Shown piece after piece: positions 17,864 through 26,161 of a DNA stretch of 32,219 nucleotides. The first letter of the stretch is position 1. Each line of letters starts with the position of its first letter. The stretch lies in NCBI GenBank assembly GCA_024636445.1, contig JAGXHE010000176.1:1-32219 (forward strand), in the 5' to 3' direction. The position numbers were made by a program, and so were the translations under genes. The notes beneath the pieces were generated by a model, which worked only from the letters and a program-made list of their open reading frames with translations, ran no database searches and was not told the DNA's origin. This DNA comes from Sulfitobacter sp. (GTDB taxonomy: Bacteria > Pseudomonadota > Alphaproteobacteria > Rhodobacterales > Rhodobacteraceae).

Positions 17864-18334
17864 ATGCGCGGCATTCTGTTTACCGGTCTTTTTGTGATAT
17901 TCGGCGCGAGCGCGGCAATCGCGGCCTGTTCCGACGGGGCGGTGGATCTGCGCGGCGATTGGGGTCGGGCGCGGTTCAATATCGAGGTCGCAGACGACAA
18001 TGAAGAACGTGCACGCGGGCTGATGCATCGCAGCACGATGCCGCAATCGGCGGGGATGCTGTTTGTTTATGACAGTCCGCGCAGACTGTCGTTCTGGATG
18101 CGTAACACGCTGATTCCCCTCGATATGATCTTTATCGACGCGCAAGGCGTTGTGCAGAACATCCACCACCGGGCGATTCCCCTGGATGAAACGCCGATCA
18201 TCGGCGGTGAAAATCTGTTGGTCGCATTGGAAATCAACGGCGGTCTGGCCGAACGTCTGGGCATCACCGTGGGCACCGAAGTGCGCCATCCTGCCTTTGC
18301 CGAGGCCGATGCTGCGTGGCCTTGCACAGAGTAG
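17864..18334 (+). CDS. DUF192 family exported protein
   Basis: This 156-residue protein belongs to the DUF192 family (PF02643), whose function is not established. I chose the ATG at 17864, two bases after the preceding stop; an upstream in-frame start at 17831 lies inside the cold-shock gene. The first 22 residues form a signal peptide (MRGILFTGLFVIFGASAAIAA, cleavage likely after AIA), so the mature protein is periplasmic. Family hallmarks are ERARGLMHRSTMPQSAGMLFVYD and LSFWMRNTLIPLDMIFID, followed by GVVQNIHHRAIPLDETPI. The mature domain is the usual ~120 residues. Confidence 0.9.
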   Translation: MRGILFTGLFVIFGASAAIAACSDGAVDLRGDWGRARFNIEVADDNEERARGLMHRSTMPQSAGMLFVYDSPRRLSFWMRNTLIPLDMIFIDAQGVVQNIHHRAIPLDETPIIGGENLLVALEINGGLAERLGITVGTEVRHPAFAEADAAWPCTE

Positions 18335-18368
18335 CGCACAGAATAGGCAGGCTTGCGCGCTTTTGCTC

Positions 18369-18397
18369 TTTTCAATCGGCGGAGTGGTCGTTATGCA
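18369..18397 (+). promoter_or_regulatory. Possible tRNA-Pro promoter
   Basis: TTTTCA (18369-18374) and TATGCA (18392-18397) are separated by 17 bases and lie 12 bases before the tRNA. Each matches only part of the sigma-70 consensus. Confidence 0.35.
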
Positions 18398-18409
18398 CCG
18401 CGCATGGTT

Positions 18410-18486
<77 letters not shown>

Positions 18487-18574
18487 TATATTTCCCACGA
18501 TGTTTGATCTGTAGCGGTGCGCCTTGCGCGCGCCGGATCAGGCCGTTCAGGCCGATGTCTTGTCTGGGTGCCGT

Positions 18575-19039
18575 TCAGTCGACGGTTTCGCCACCGGCGG
18601 CGCGCATCATCTGGTCCAGAAGCTGATCCAGCTGGCGGTCTTTGTAATAAATACGACGCGACGTGCCTGATTTTTGCGGCACTTCGGCGAAATAGCTGAA
18701 TTCGATCACCGCACTGTCAGGCCCCGTATCGGCGGCCCGCTGCTGTTTTTGCATGACCACGGTGGGGGTTTTCAGCGCACCGTCATATTCCAGCAACAAA
18801 AACGCTGCAAAATTCGGGGTGGGCAGGGTGCGACACTGGACGATTCCCCGCGAAGGCGTCGCCAACTTGTCACCCGGCGAGTCGCAGGCAGCGCGAAACG
18901 CCTCGTGCAGCCCTTCCGGGTTTTGCGCAAAGAGGGCGCGGCGCACGGGCAAATCTTGTGGGTCGCTGACCACTGTCTCTACATATTGTGGAGAACAGGC
19001 CACCATCAGGATGGGCAGAAGTGCCAAAATCGGTTTCAT
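18575..19039 (-). CDS. Hypothetical small lipoprotein
   Basis: I do not recognise this family. With the ATG at 19039 the protein has 154 residues and starts MKPILALLPILMVACSPQYV, a lipoprotein-type signal peptide with Cys15 as the candidate lipidated residue (MVAC, not a perfect lipobox). An AAAGGG ribosome binding site lies seven bases upstream. The mature part is about 140 residues with two further cysteines (AACDS and VQCRT) that could form a disulfide. The C-terminal half is polar and charged, ending RRIYYKDRQLDQLLDQMMRAAGGETVD. It sits alone between tRNA-Pro and the nrdJ upstream region, on the opposite strand to both. The frame could extend upstream to 19165, but that part lacks coding character. 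Confidence 0.65.
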   Translation of the reverse strand: MKPILALLPILMVACSPQYVETVVSDPQDLPVRRALFAQNPEGLHEAFRAACDSPGDKLATPSRGIVQCRTLPTPNFAAFLLLEYDGALKTPTVVMQKQQRAADTGPDSAVIEFSYFAEVPQKSGTSRRIYYKDRQLDQLLDQMMRAAGGETVD

Positions 19040-19266
19040 GAGCGTGCCCTTTTTGCCAGTTGTGCCCAGACGACCATAAATACCGACCGAGAACAAACCG
19101 TTTCGCGCCGCAGTGCAGAAGGGTGGCGCAACGGTGGATGAAGCTGGGTACAACTTAATGAACAACCTGATGTGCGGTGGCTAAGGTTGCCGGTACGTTC
19201 ATAAATTTCCGACCCTGCCTGTGGGTAACATTTCTGGTGTTTTCCACCGCGATATCCGACTGAATC

Positions 19267-19308
19267 ACTTGAGGCCCTGAACAGCCCAAACAGGGGCATC
19301 GGTCAAGT
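19267..19308 (+). other. Nested hairpin upstream of nrdJ
   Basis: The outer stem ACTTGA (19267-19272) with TCAAGT (19303-19308) encloses GCCCTG (19274-19279) paired with CAGGGGC (19291-19297, one bulge). The right arm could extend further because CCG at 19256-19258 is complementary to CGG at 19309-19311. Its role is unknown. Confidence 0.4.
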
Positions 19309-19341
19309 CGGAAGTGTCCAAATAAAACGTAAAATTTCCGT

Positions 19342-19366
19342 TGACGTGAGGCCCGCACATACGTCA
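19342..19366. promoter_or_regulatory. TGACGT-N13-ACGTCA dyad, possible operator
   Basis: The two half-sites are perfect inverted 6-mers (19342-19347 and 19361-19366), 19 bp centre to centre. The left half overlaps a TTGACG -35-like hexamer at 19341-19346. This could be a regulator site on the nrdJ promoter. Confidence 0.4.
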
Positions 19367-19389
19367 GGTTGTGCAGACGGCGTCAATCA

Positions 19390-19405
19390 CCACAACATTT
19401 AGTGG
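19390..19405. promoter_or_regulatory. NrdR-box-like palindrome
   Basis: CCACAACATTTAGTGG has dyad symmetry at 6 of 8 pairs and resembles the NrdR box (16-bp palindrome, CAC...GTG arms, AT-rich centre) that controls ribonucleotide reductase genes in most bacteria. NrdR sites usually come in pairs about three helical turns apart; I could not find a convincing second copy. Confidence 0.45.
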
Positions 19406-19470
19406 ACAACACTAAGAAGCTGATGGCGCCACCGGGATAGACAATTTGAGCCAAAACTCGACGAGGCCGC

Positions 19471-19493
19471 GGCTGAAACCTACGGGTTCAGCC
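19471..19493 (+). other. 7-bp hairpin in the nrdJ leader
   Basis: GGCTGAA (19471-19477) pairs with TTCAGCC (19487-19493) around a 9-nt loop, about 100 nt before the nrdJ start codon. No T tract follows. Confidence 0.35.
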
Positions 19494-19590
19494 CTTGAAA
19501 GGCGCGTTGTGTTGTCATTCCGGCCAAGATCCGAGCGAACCGCTGCAACGTCAGCGTTTCTGAATGAAAAGCTGAATATGAGGCAGCGCG

Positions 19591-22500
19591 ATGAAAATTG
19601 ACCGAAAGTTTACCAAAGCCGGAACAGATGCTTACGCATCTCTGGATTTCATTACGACCGTGTCCGAAATCCGTAATCCCGACGGGACGATCGTCTTTCA
19701 TCTCGACAATGTCGAAGTGCCGTCGTCGTGGAGCCAGGTGGCCAGCGACGTCATCGCGCAGAAGTATTTCCGCAAGGCCGGCGTGCCCGGCAAGGTCGAG
19801 AAGGTCGCCGAAGAGGGCGTGCCGGAATTTCTTTGGCGCTCGGTTCCTGCCGAAGGGGCGGAGATGGGCGGCGAAACCTCGTCCAAGCAAGTGTTCGACC
19901 GGCTGGCAGGCGCATGGGCGTACTGGGGTTGGAAGGGCGGCTATTTCTCGACCGAGGCCGACGCGCAGACCTATTACGACGAAATGCGTCACATGCTGGC
20001 GACCCAGCGCGCCGCACCCAACAGCCCGCAGTGGTTCAACACCGGACTGCACTGGGCTTACGGCATCGACGGTCCGGCGCAGGGTCACTATTATGTCGAC
20101 TACCAGACCGGCAAACTGACCCGCTCGACATCGTCCTACGAACACCCGCAGCCTCATGCCTGCTTTATCCAGTCGGTTGCCGACGATCTGGTGGGCGATG
20201 GCGGCATCATGGACCTTTGGGTGCGTGAAGCGCGTCTGTTCAAATATGGCTCGGGCACTGGCACCAACTTTTCGTCGCTGCGCGGCGAAGGCGAAAAACT
20301 GTCGGGCGGTGGCAAGTCCAGCGGCCTGATGGGCTTTTTGAAAATCGGTGACCGTGCGGCCGGCGCGATCAAATCGGGCGGCACCACGCGCCGCGCGGCC
20401 AAGATGGTGATCGTCGATGCGGACCACCCCGACATCGAGGATTTCATCAACTGGAAAGTCATCGAAGAGCAGAAGGTGGCAAGCATCGTCGCGGGCTCGA
20501 AAATGCACGAGCAGAAGCTCAATGCATTGTTTGCCGCGATCAAGGCATGGGACGGTGCCGAGGCTGACGCCTATGATCCCAAGGTGAACGAAAGCCTGAA
20601 AGCCTGCATCCGCGATGCCAAAAAGGTCGCGATCCCAGAAACTTATATCAAGCGCGTGCTGGATTACGCCAAACAGGGCCATACCAGCATCGAATTCCCG
20701 ACATACGACACCGACTGGGATTCCGAAGCCTATAGCTCGGTCTCGGGCCAGAACTCGAACAACTCGATCCGGGTGACGAATGCGTTTCTGACAGCCGTCG
20801 AGAAAGACGCCGACTGGGAGCTGATCAGCCGCACGGACCAGCGCGTGACCAAGACGATCCGCGCCCGTGATCTGTGGGAGCAGGTGGGCCATGCCGCATG
20901 GGCCTGTGCCGATCCCGGCATTCAGTACCACGACACCGTGAACGAATGGCACACATGCCCGGCAGATGGTCCGATCCGTGGGTCGAACCCCTGCTCAGAG
21001 TACATGTTCCTGGACGACACCGCGTGCAACCTTGCGTCGATGAACCTGCTGACCTTTCTCAAGGACGGCGTGTTTCAGGTCGAGGACTACATGCACGCCT
21101 CGCGTCTGTGGACCGTGACGCTGGAGATCAGCGTGATGATGGCGCAGTTCCCGTCGAAAGAGATCGCGCAGCGGTCCTATGATTTCCGCACGCTGGGTCT
21201 GGGCTACGCCAACATCGGCGGGTTGCTGATGAACATGGGGTATTCCTACGACAGCACCGAGGGCCGCGCGCTGTGCGGTGCGCTGACTGCGATCATGACC
21301 GGCGTGGCCTATGCCACGTCCGCCGAAATGGCCGCAGAGCTGGGGTCGTTCCCCGGCTACAAGAAAAACGCCAAGCACATGCTGCGCGTCATCCGCAACC
21401 ACCGCAACGCGGCCTATGGCAACGACGAAGGCTATGAAAAGCTGGCGGTCAAGCCGGTGCCGCTGGACATCGCCGGTTGCCCCGACATGCGTCTGGTCGA
21501 AATGGCCCAGACCACATGGGACGAGGCGCTGAGCCTTGGCGAAAAGCACGGCTATCGCAATGCGCAGACTTCGGTGATTGCGCCCACGGGCACCATCGGT
21601 CTGGTGATGGATTGCGACACCACCGGAATCGAGCCGGACTTTGCGCTGGTGAAGTTCAAGAAGCTGGCCGGTGGCGGGTATTTCAAGATCATCAACCACT
21701 CGGTGCCTGCGGCGCTGGAAAAGCTGGGTTACGGATCGGCCCAGATCGAGGAAATCGTCAGCTACGCAGTGGGCCACGGCACCATCGGCAATGCGCCGGG
21801 TATCAACCACACCTCGCTGATGGGGCACGGGTTTGGCCCCAGCGAGCTGGCCAAGATCGATGCCTCGCTCGAAAGCGCCTTTGACATCCGTTTCGTGTTC
21901 AACCAGTGGACGCTGGGCGCGGATTTCTGCACCAAGGTGCTGGGCATTCCCGAGGCCAAGCTGAACGATCCCACCTTCGACCTGCTGCGCCACCTGGGGT
22001 TCACCAAGCGCGACATCGAACTGGCGAATGATCACGTCTGCGGCACGATGACACTGGAGGGTGCGCCGTTCCTCAAGCAAGAGCATTACGCGACCTTCGA
22101 TTGTGCCAATGCCTGCGGCAAGACGGGCAAGCGGTATCTGAGCGTCGACAGCCACATCTACATGATGGCCGCCGCCCAGTCGTTCATCTCGGGGGCGATC
22201 AGCAAGACGATCAACATGCCCAACGACGCCACGATCGAGGACTGCCAGAAGGCCTATGAACTGTCGTGGTCGTTGGGGGTGAAAGCCAACGCGCTCTACC
22301 GCGACGGATCGAAACTGTCGCAACCGCTGGCGTCGGCGCTGGTCGAGGACGACGAAGAGGCCGAAGAGATCCTTGCATCTGGTTCCGCACAGGAAAAAGC
22401 CACCGTGCTGGCCGAAAAAATCGTCGAGAAGATCATCATCAAGGAGATCGTCAAATCTCACCGCGAAAAGATGCCGGAGCGGCGCAAGGGCTATACGCAA

Positions 22501-23232
22501 AAGGCCATCGTCGGTGGGCACAAGGTTTACCTGCGCACCGGTGAGTATCAGGACGGCAACCTGGGCGAGATTTTCATCGACATGCACAAGGAAGGTGCGG
22601 GTTTCCGCGCCATGATGAACAACTTTGCCATCGCGGTTTCGGTTGGTCTGCAATACGGCGTGCCGCTGGAAGAGTTCGTGGACGCCTTCACCTTCACCAA
22701 GTTCGAACCGGCGGGCATGGTTCAGGGCAACGACAGCATCAAGAATGCGACGTCGATCCTGGATTACATCTTCCGCGAACTGGCGGTGTCCTATCTGGAC
22801 CGCACCGATCTGGCCCACGTGCAGCCCGAGGGTGCGACCTTCGACAGCATCGGTCGCGGTGTCGAAGAGGGTGTCAGCAACCTGAGCGAAATCAGTGAAA
22901 CCGCCGCAAGCCGGTCGCTGGAAGTGCTCAAGCAGATCTCGTCCACCGGCTATCTGCGCAAGCGTCTGCCGCAGGATCTGACACTGTTGCAGGGCGGCAT
23001 GTCGACTACGGCCGTGTCCATGCAGGCTCTGGTGCCCGAAGTGGCCACCGGAACCGGCGGGGCCAGCATGGCGACGACGGCGGTGGTGTCTGCAGGTCTG
23101 GATTTGCGGACCAAGGCAAAGATGCAAGGCTACGAGGGCGAAGCCTGCGGCGAATGCGGCAACTACACGCTGGTGCGCAACGGCACCTGCATGAAGTGCA
23201 ACACCTGTGGCGGCACGTCCGGGTGTAGCTGA
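19591..23232 (+). CDS. nrdJ: Adenosylcobalamin-dependent (class II) ribonucleotide reductase
   Basis: NrdJ reduces ribonucleotides to deoxyribonucleotides using a radical generated from adenosylcobalamin, so it works with or without oxygen but needs vitamin B12. The 1213-residue protein shows the full active site. The NPCSE motif gives N466, the thiyl-radical cysteine C468 and E470. C479, eleven residues later, and C191 (HACFIQSV) form the redox pair. [13 protein letters not shown] near residue 218 and [19 protein letters not shown] near 665 are substrate-site segments. The region after about residue 950 contains a TSCPD-type domain ([21 protein letters not shown]). The last ~35 residues hold six cysteines in a zinc-ribbon/redox tail ([23 protein letters not shown]). 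A GAGG ribosome binding site precedes the ATG. The adjacent DNA shows no B12 riboswitch. Confidence 0.97.
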   Translation: MKIDRKFTKAGTDAYASLDFITTVSEIRNPDGTIVFHLDNVEVPSSWSQVASDVIAQKYFRKAGVPGKVEKVAEEGVPEFLWRSVPAEGAEMGGETSSKQVFDRLAGAWAYWGWKGGYFSTEADAQTYYDEMRHMLATQRAAPNSPQWFNTGLHWAYGIDGPAQGHYYVDYQTGKLTRSTSSYEHPQPHACFIQSVADDLVGDGGIMDLWVREARLFKYGSGTGTNFSSLRGEGEKLSGGGKSSGLMGFLKIGDRAAGAIKSGGTTRRAAKMVIVDADHPDIEDFINWKVIEEQKVASIVAGSKMHEQKLNALFAAIKAWDGAEADAYDPKVNESLKACIRDAKKVAIPETYIKRVLDYAKQGHTSIEFPTYDTDWDSEAYSSVSGQNSNNSIRVTNAFLTAVEKDADWELISRTDQRVTKTIRARDLWEQVGHAAWACADPGIQYHDTVNEWHTCPADGPIRGSNPCSEYMFLDDTACNLASMNLLTFLKDGVFQVEDYMHASRLWTVTLEISVMMAQFPSKEIAQRSYDFRTLGLGYANIGGLLMNMGYSYDSTEGRALCGALTAIMTGVAYATSAEMAAELGSFPGYKKNAKHMLRVIRNHRNAAYGNDEGYEKLAVKPVPLDIAGCPDMRLVEMAQTTWDEALSLGEKHGYRNAQTSVIAPTGTIGLVMDCDTTGIEPDFALVKFKKLAGGGYFKIINHSVPAALEKLGYGSAQIEEIVSYAVGHGTIGNAPGINHTSLMGHGFGPSELAKIDASLESAFDIRFVFNQWTLGADFCTKVLGIPEAKLNDPTFDLLRHLGFTKRDIELANDHVCGTMTLEGAPFLKQEHYATFDCANACGKTGKRYLSVDSHIYMMAAAQSFISGAISKTINMPNDATIEDCQKAYELSWSLGVKANALYRDGSKLSQPLASALVEDDEEAEEILASGSAQEKATVLAEKIVEKIIIKEIVKSHREKMPERRKGYTQKAIVGGHKVYLRTGEYQDGNLGEIFIDMHKEGAGFRAMMNNFAIAVSVGLQYGVPLEEFVDAFTFTKFEPAGMVQGNDSIKNATSILDYIFRELAVSYLDRTDLAHVQPEGATFDSIGRGVEEGVSNLSEISETAASRSLEVLKQISSTGYLRKRLPQDLTLLQGGMSTTAVSMQALVPEVATGTGGASMATTAVVSAGLDLRTKAKMQGYEGEACGECGNYTLVRNGTCMKCNTCGGTSGCS

Positions 23233-23240
23233 GGGAATTG

Positions 23241-23366
23241 GAGCGCCTTATGGCGCTTCATCACAGACGGGGTGAGTTCTCGCGCATCGCTATGCGATAC
23301 GCTGCCACCCACTCCGGGCAAGGCCTTCGGGCCTTGCTTGGGACACGGGGCGGGTGCGCTCGCCCC
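23241..23366 (+). repeat. Cluster of four perfect or near-perfect hairpins after nrdJ
   Basis: Within 126 bp there are four stems: AGCGCC/GGCGCT (23242-23257), an 8-bp stem with one internal mismatch (23282-23302), GCAAGGCC-TTCG-GGCCTTGC (23318-23337) and GGGGCG/CGCCCC (23347-23366). None has a T tract. The dense, evenly spaced GC-rich palindromes resemble extragenic REP-type repeats. They could protect the 3' end of the nrdJ message. Confidence 0.5.
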
Positions 23367-23439
23367 TTGACGACGTTCAGGCCGCAGGCAAAAAAAATTC
23401 CGAGCGGTTAACATATTGAGCTTGAACGGCGAAACTAGA

Positions 23440-23465
23440 GGAGTGCTTCGGCGCTCCTTTTTTTT
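23440..23465 (+). terminator. Intrinsic terminator 1 downstream of nrdJ
   Basis: GGAGTGC-TTCG-GCGCTCC (23440-23457, one G-T pair) is followed by eight Ts (23458-23465). It is a very strong terminator, 208 nt after the nrdJ stop. It is preceded by GAACGGCGAAACT (23424-23436), which recurs before terminator 2. Confidence 0.85.
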
Positions 23466-23568
23466 GTTGAGGAGGATGCGGGATGACTCCACCTTTGCTC
23501 GAGGGCAAAGGTTCTGTCAGGGGCGTGTGCGTTTTCTTTGAAAACACCCACGGAACGGCGAAACTTTG

Positions 23569-23594
23569 GGGAGGGCTGAGGCTCTCCCTTTTTT
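23569..23594 (+). terminator. Intrinsic terminator 2, related to terminator 1
   Basis: GGGAGGGC-TGAG-GCTCTCCC (23569-23588, one G-T pair) is followed by six Ts. It is again preceded by GAACGGCGAAACT (23553-23565). Two further stems lie between the terminators: CCTTTGC/GCAAAGG (around 23490-23510) and GTTTTC-TTT-GAAAAC (around 23530-23546). The 129-bp spacing and shared upstream sequence suggest a duplicated small transcript or leader ending. Confidence 0.8.
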
Positions 23595-23635
23595 CTTTTG
23601 GGGGATCGCAACCTGTTACCGAGTTTCGTGCCGTC

Positions 23636-23728
23636 GGGCAGGTTCTACGTGGTCCAACCTGCTTGCCATAGCGCCCTCGTCGCCTTACGTGGGCGCTTTG
23701 AGACACGGCAACGAGGGAAAGCCTGCCC
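23636..23728 (+). promoter_or_regulatory. Riboswitch-like leader of the carboxynorspermidine decarboxylase gene
   Basis: Four perfect 7-bp helices form two mutually exclusive pairs. State A: GCAGGTT (23638-23644) with AACCTGC (23656-23662), and AGCGCCC (23670-23676) with GGGCGCT (23691-23697). State B: GGGCAGG (23636-23642) with CCTGCCC (23722-23728), and CCCTCGT (23674-23680) with ACGAGGG (23711-23717), the latter extended by GCC/GGC. State B ties up the GAGGG ribosome binding site and the bases touching the AUG; state A leaves them free. The pairing is seen in the sequence; the switching function is inferred. Confidence 0.55.
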
Positions 23729-24823
23729 ATGCAAACGCCCTATTACCTGATCGACAAATCCCAACTGTTGAAGAACATGGAAAAGATCGCCTGGCTGCGC
23801 GAGGCGTCGGGGGCGAAATCGCTGTTGGCGCTGAAGTGTTTCGCCACATGGTCGGTGTTCGATTTCATGGCGCAGTATATGGACGGCTCGACGTCGTCGT
23901 CGCTTTATGAAGTGCGTCTGGGGGCCGAGAAGTTCGGCGGCGAAACCCATGCCTATTCCGTGGCTTACGGCGATCACGAGATCGACGAAGTTCTGACCCA
24001 CAGCGACAAGATCATTTTCAATTCTATCGGCCAGTTGCACCGGTTCGATGCGCAGTCCCAAGGGCACACGCGCGGTTTGCGGGTCAATCCGGGGGTGTCG
24101 ACTTCGAGCTTTGATCTTGCCGACCCTGCGCGCCGGTTCAGCCGGTTGGGCGAACACGATCCCGACCAGATCGCCGCCGTGGCTGACAAGATCAGCGGGC
24201 TGATGTTCCACAACAACTGCGAAAACGACGATTTCGAGCGTTTTGACGAGATGCTGACGCTGATCGAAGACCGCTTTGGTGCGATCATCGGGCGGATGGA
24301 GTGGATCAGCCTTGGCGGCGGTATTCATTTTACCGGCGAAGGCTACCCGCTGGAGCGTCTGGCCGCGCGGCTGAAAAGCTTTGCCGAAAGCCACGGCATA
24401 CAGGTCTATCTGGAACCGGGAGAGGCGGCGATCACCGGGGCCGCGACGCTGGAAGTGACCGTGCTGGACACTCTGCACAACGGCAAGGATCTGGCGATTG
24501 TCGATGCGTCGATCGAGGCGCATATGCTGGACCTGCTGATCTACCGCGAGCCTGCCAAGATCAGCCCGGACACCGGCGATCACCAGTGGATGATCTGCGG
24601 CAAATCGTGCCTTGCAGGCGATATCTTTGGCGAATTCCGCTTTGACGCGCCGATCAAACCCGGCGACCGCATTTCATTTCAGGACGCCGCCGGTTACACA
24701 ATGGTCAAGAAAAACTGGTTTAACGGGGTCAAGATGCCCGGCATCGCCATCCGCGAATTGGACGGAACCCTGCGCAAGGTGCGCGAATTCGATTACGCCG
24801 ACTTTTCGGCGGCACTTTCCTGA
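23729..24823 (+). CDS. nspC: Carboxynorspermidine/carboxyspermidine decarboxylase
   Basis: This PLP enzyme of the alanine-racemase/diaminopimelate-decarboxylase fold removes the carboxyl group from carboxyspermidine (or carboxynorspermidine), yielding spermidine (or norspermidine). The 364 residues match the family (about 365-380). The Schiff-base lysine lies in LLALKCFATWSVF near residue 36. EPGEAAITGAATLEVTVLD near 230 is the PLP-phosphate and substrate loop, and the second active-site half is in MICGKSCLAGDIFGEF near 290, where a Cys follows the conserved KSC. It is followed after 29 nt by the dehydrogenase that makes its substrate. Together they form the S-adenosylmethionine-independent route to spermidine used by many bacteria without SpeD/SpeE. 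The start ATG is preceded by GAGGGA inside the foldable leader. Confidence 0.93.
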   Translation: MQTPYYLIDKSQLLKNMEKIAWLREASGAKSLLALKCFATWSVFDFMAQYMDGSTSSSLYEVRLGAEKFGGETHAYSVAYGDHEIDEVLTHSDKIIFNSIGQLHRFDAQSQGHTRGLRVNPGVSTSSFDLADPARRFSRLGEHDPDQIAAVADKISGLMFHNNCENDDFERFDEMLTLIEDRFGAIIGRMEWISLGGGIHFTGEGYPLERLAARLKSFAESHGIQVYLEPGEAAITGAATLEVTVLDTLHNGKDLAIVDASIEAHMLDLLIYREPAKISPDTGDHQWMICGKSCLAGDIFGEFRFDAPIKPGDRISFQDAAGYTMVKKNWFNGVKMPGIAIRELDGTLRKVREFDYADFSAALS

Positions 24824-24852
24824 AATTCAAACTTAAGAGGTCTCTTGGTTAC

Positions 24853-26091
24853 ATGAAACGCAATGTTCTTATCATCGGCGCAGGTGGCGTCGCTCAGGTC
24901 GTGGCGCATAAATGCGCGCAAAACAACGATGTGCTGGGGGATTTGCATATCGCCAGCCGGACGGTTTCGAAATGCGAGGCCATCATCCAGAGCGTACACG
25001 ACAAGGGCGCGATGAAACAGGACGGCATTTTCAGGGCCCATAAGGTCGATGCGATGGACACGAACGCCGTCGTCGATCTGCTGAAAGGCACCCGCGCGCA
25101 GATCGTGATCAACGTAGGCTCGCCTTTCGTGAACATGACGGTGCTTGAGGCGTGCATTCAGACCGGCGCGGCCTATATCGACACCGCGATCCACGAAGAC
25201 CCCGCCAAGATCTGCGAAACGCCACCGTGGTACGGCAATTACGAATGGAAACGCCGCGACGATTGTGCGGCGGCAGGGGTGACGGCGATTCTGGGCGCGG
25301 GGTTCGATCCCGGCATGGTCAACGCCTTTGCGCGCTTTGCGGTCGATGAATACATGGACGAGGTCAAATCCATCGACATCGTCGACATCAACGCAGGCAA
25401 CCACGGCAAGTATTTCTCGACCAACTTCGATCCCGAGATCAACTTTCGCGAGTTCACCGGCACCGTCTACAGCTGGCAGCAGGGCGCGTGGCAGGAAAAC
25501 AAGATGTTCGAGGTGGGCCGTGAATGGGATCTGCCCGTCGTCGGCAAACAAAAGGCCTATATGTCGGGCCACGACGAGGTACATTCGCTGGCGGCAAACT
25601 ATCCGCAGGCAGATGTGCGGTTCTGGATGGGGTTTGGCGATCACTACATCAACGTCTTTACCGTGCTGCAAAACCTTGGCCTGCTGTCCGAACAGCCCGT
25701 GGTCACCGCCGAGGGGCTTGAGGTCGTGCCGCTGAAAGTGGTCAAGGCAGTGCTGCCCGATCCGTCCAGCCTTGCGCCGAATTATACGGGCAAGACCTGC
25801 ATCGGCGATCTGGTCAAAGGCATCAAGGACGGCGTGGAGGCGGAGGTGTTCGTCTACAACGTGGCCGATCACAAGGACGCCTACGAAGAGGTGGGCAGTC
25901 AGGGCATTTCCTATACCGCAGGAGTGCCGCCCGTGGCCTTTGCGATGCTGATCGCGGATGGCACCTATGACGTGGCAAAGATGGTCAACGTCGAGGAACT
26001 GGACCCCAAGCCGCTGTTTACGCTTCTGGATGATATCGGCCTGCCGACGCGGGTGAAGGATGCGAAGGGTGATCGGGCCTGGAACGATTGA
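24853..26091 (+). CDS. Carboxynorspermidine/carboxyspermidine dehydrogenase (saccharopine dehydrogenase family)
   Basis: The enzyme condenses aspartate semialdehyde with putrescine (or diaminopropane) and reduces the imine with NADPH to give carboxyspermidine (or carboxynorspermidine). The 412-residue protein starts with a Rossmann nucleotide-binding motif (VLIIGAGGVAQVVAHKCAQ, residues 5-23). It continues with the saccharopine-dehydrogenase-like fold: INVGSPFVNMTVLEACIQ and TAILGAGFDPGMVNAFARFAVDEY. Plain saccharopine reductase is the alternative, but adjacency to the decarboxylase strongly favours the polyamine role. A palindromic AAGAGGTCTCTT overlaps the presumed ribosome binding region about 12-20 nt before the ATG. 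The gene ends six bases before a strong terminator. Confidence 0.92.
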   Translation: MKRNVLIIGAGGVAQVVAHKCAQNNDVLGDLHIASRTVSKCEAIIQSVHDKGAMKQDGIFRAHKVDAMDTNAVVDLLKGTRAQIVINVGSPFVNMTVLEACIQTGAAYIDTAIHEDPAKICETPPWYGNYEWKRRDDCAAAGVTAILGAGFDPGMVNAFARFAVDEYMDEVKSIDIVDINAGNHGKYFSTNFDPEINFREFTGTVYSWQQGAWQENKMFEVGREWDLPVVGKQKAYMSGHDEVHSLAANYPQADVRFWMGFGDHYINVFTVLQNLGLLSEQPVVTAEGLEVVPLKVVKAVLPDPSSLAPNYTGKTCIGDLVKGIKDGVEAEVFVYNVADHKDAYEEVGSQGISYTAGVPPVAFAMLIADGTYDVAKMVNVEELDPKPLFTLLDDIGLPTRVKDAKGDRAWND

Positions 26092-26097
26092 GGCGAT

Positions 26098-26124
26098 GGG
26101 GGGCCTTGCGGCCCCCCGTTTTTT
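26098..26124 (+). terminator. Intrinsic terminator of the polyamine operon
   Basis: GGGGGGCC (26098-26105) pairs perfectly with GGCCCCCC (26110-26117) around TTGC, followed by G and six Ts (26119-26124). It starts six bases after the dehydrogenase stop. The minus-strand side has no T tract, so it does not serve the convergent mttB-like gene. Confidence 0.92.
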
Positions 26125-26161
26125 CGACTGATCAGACTTGATCCGACCTTGCGGCGTTTCC

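Larger units (their letters stand above)
19040..19590 (+). promoter_or_regulatory. 551-bp nrdJ upstream region, no gene, several structured elements
   Basis: No open frame here looks real. The stretch holds four notable elements, listed separately: a nested hairpin (19267-19308), a TGACGT dyad (19342-19366), an NrdR-box-like palindrome (19390-19405) and a 7-bp hairpin (19471-19493). It must contain the promoters of nrdJ (+) and of the small lipoprotein gene (-). I looked for a B12 box (GCCACTG-like) as expected for a cobalamin riboswitch and found none. Confidence 0.5.

Noticed and set aside
19040-19590. Cobalamin riboswitch upstream of the B12-dependent reductase
   Set aside because: No B12-box sequence (GCCACTG-like) or the associated core is visible; the hairpins present do not match the known layout.
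20995-23127. A 710-codon open frame antisense to nrdJ
   Set aside because: It is the complement of a strongly conserved gene with all active-site motifs; long antisense frames are common at high GC, and its translation is His/Gln/Arg-rich with no recognisable domain.
23241-23366. CRISPR array
   Set aside because: The hairpins are different in sequence and are not identical direct repeats separated by uniform unique spacers.
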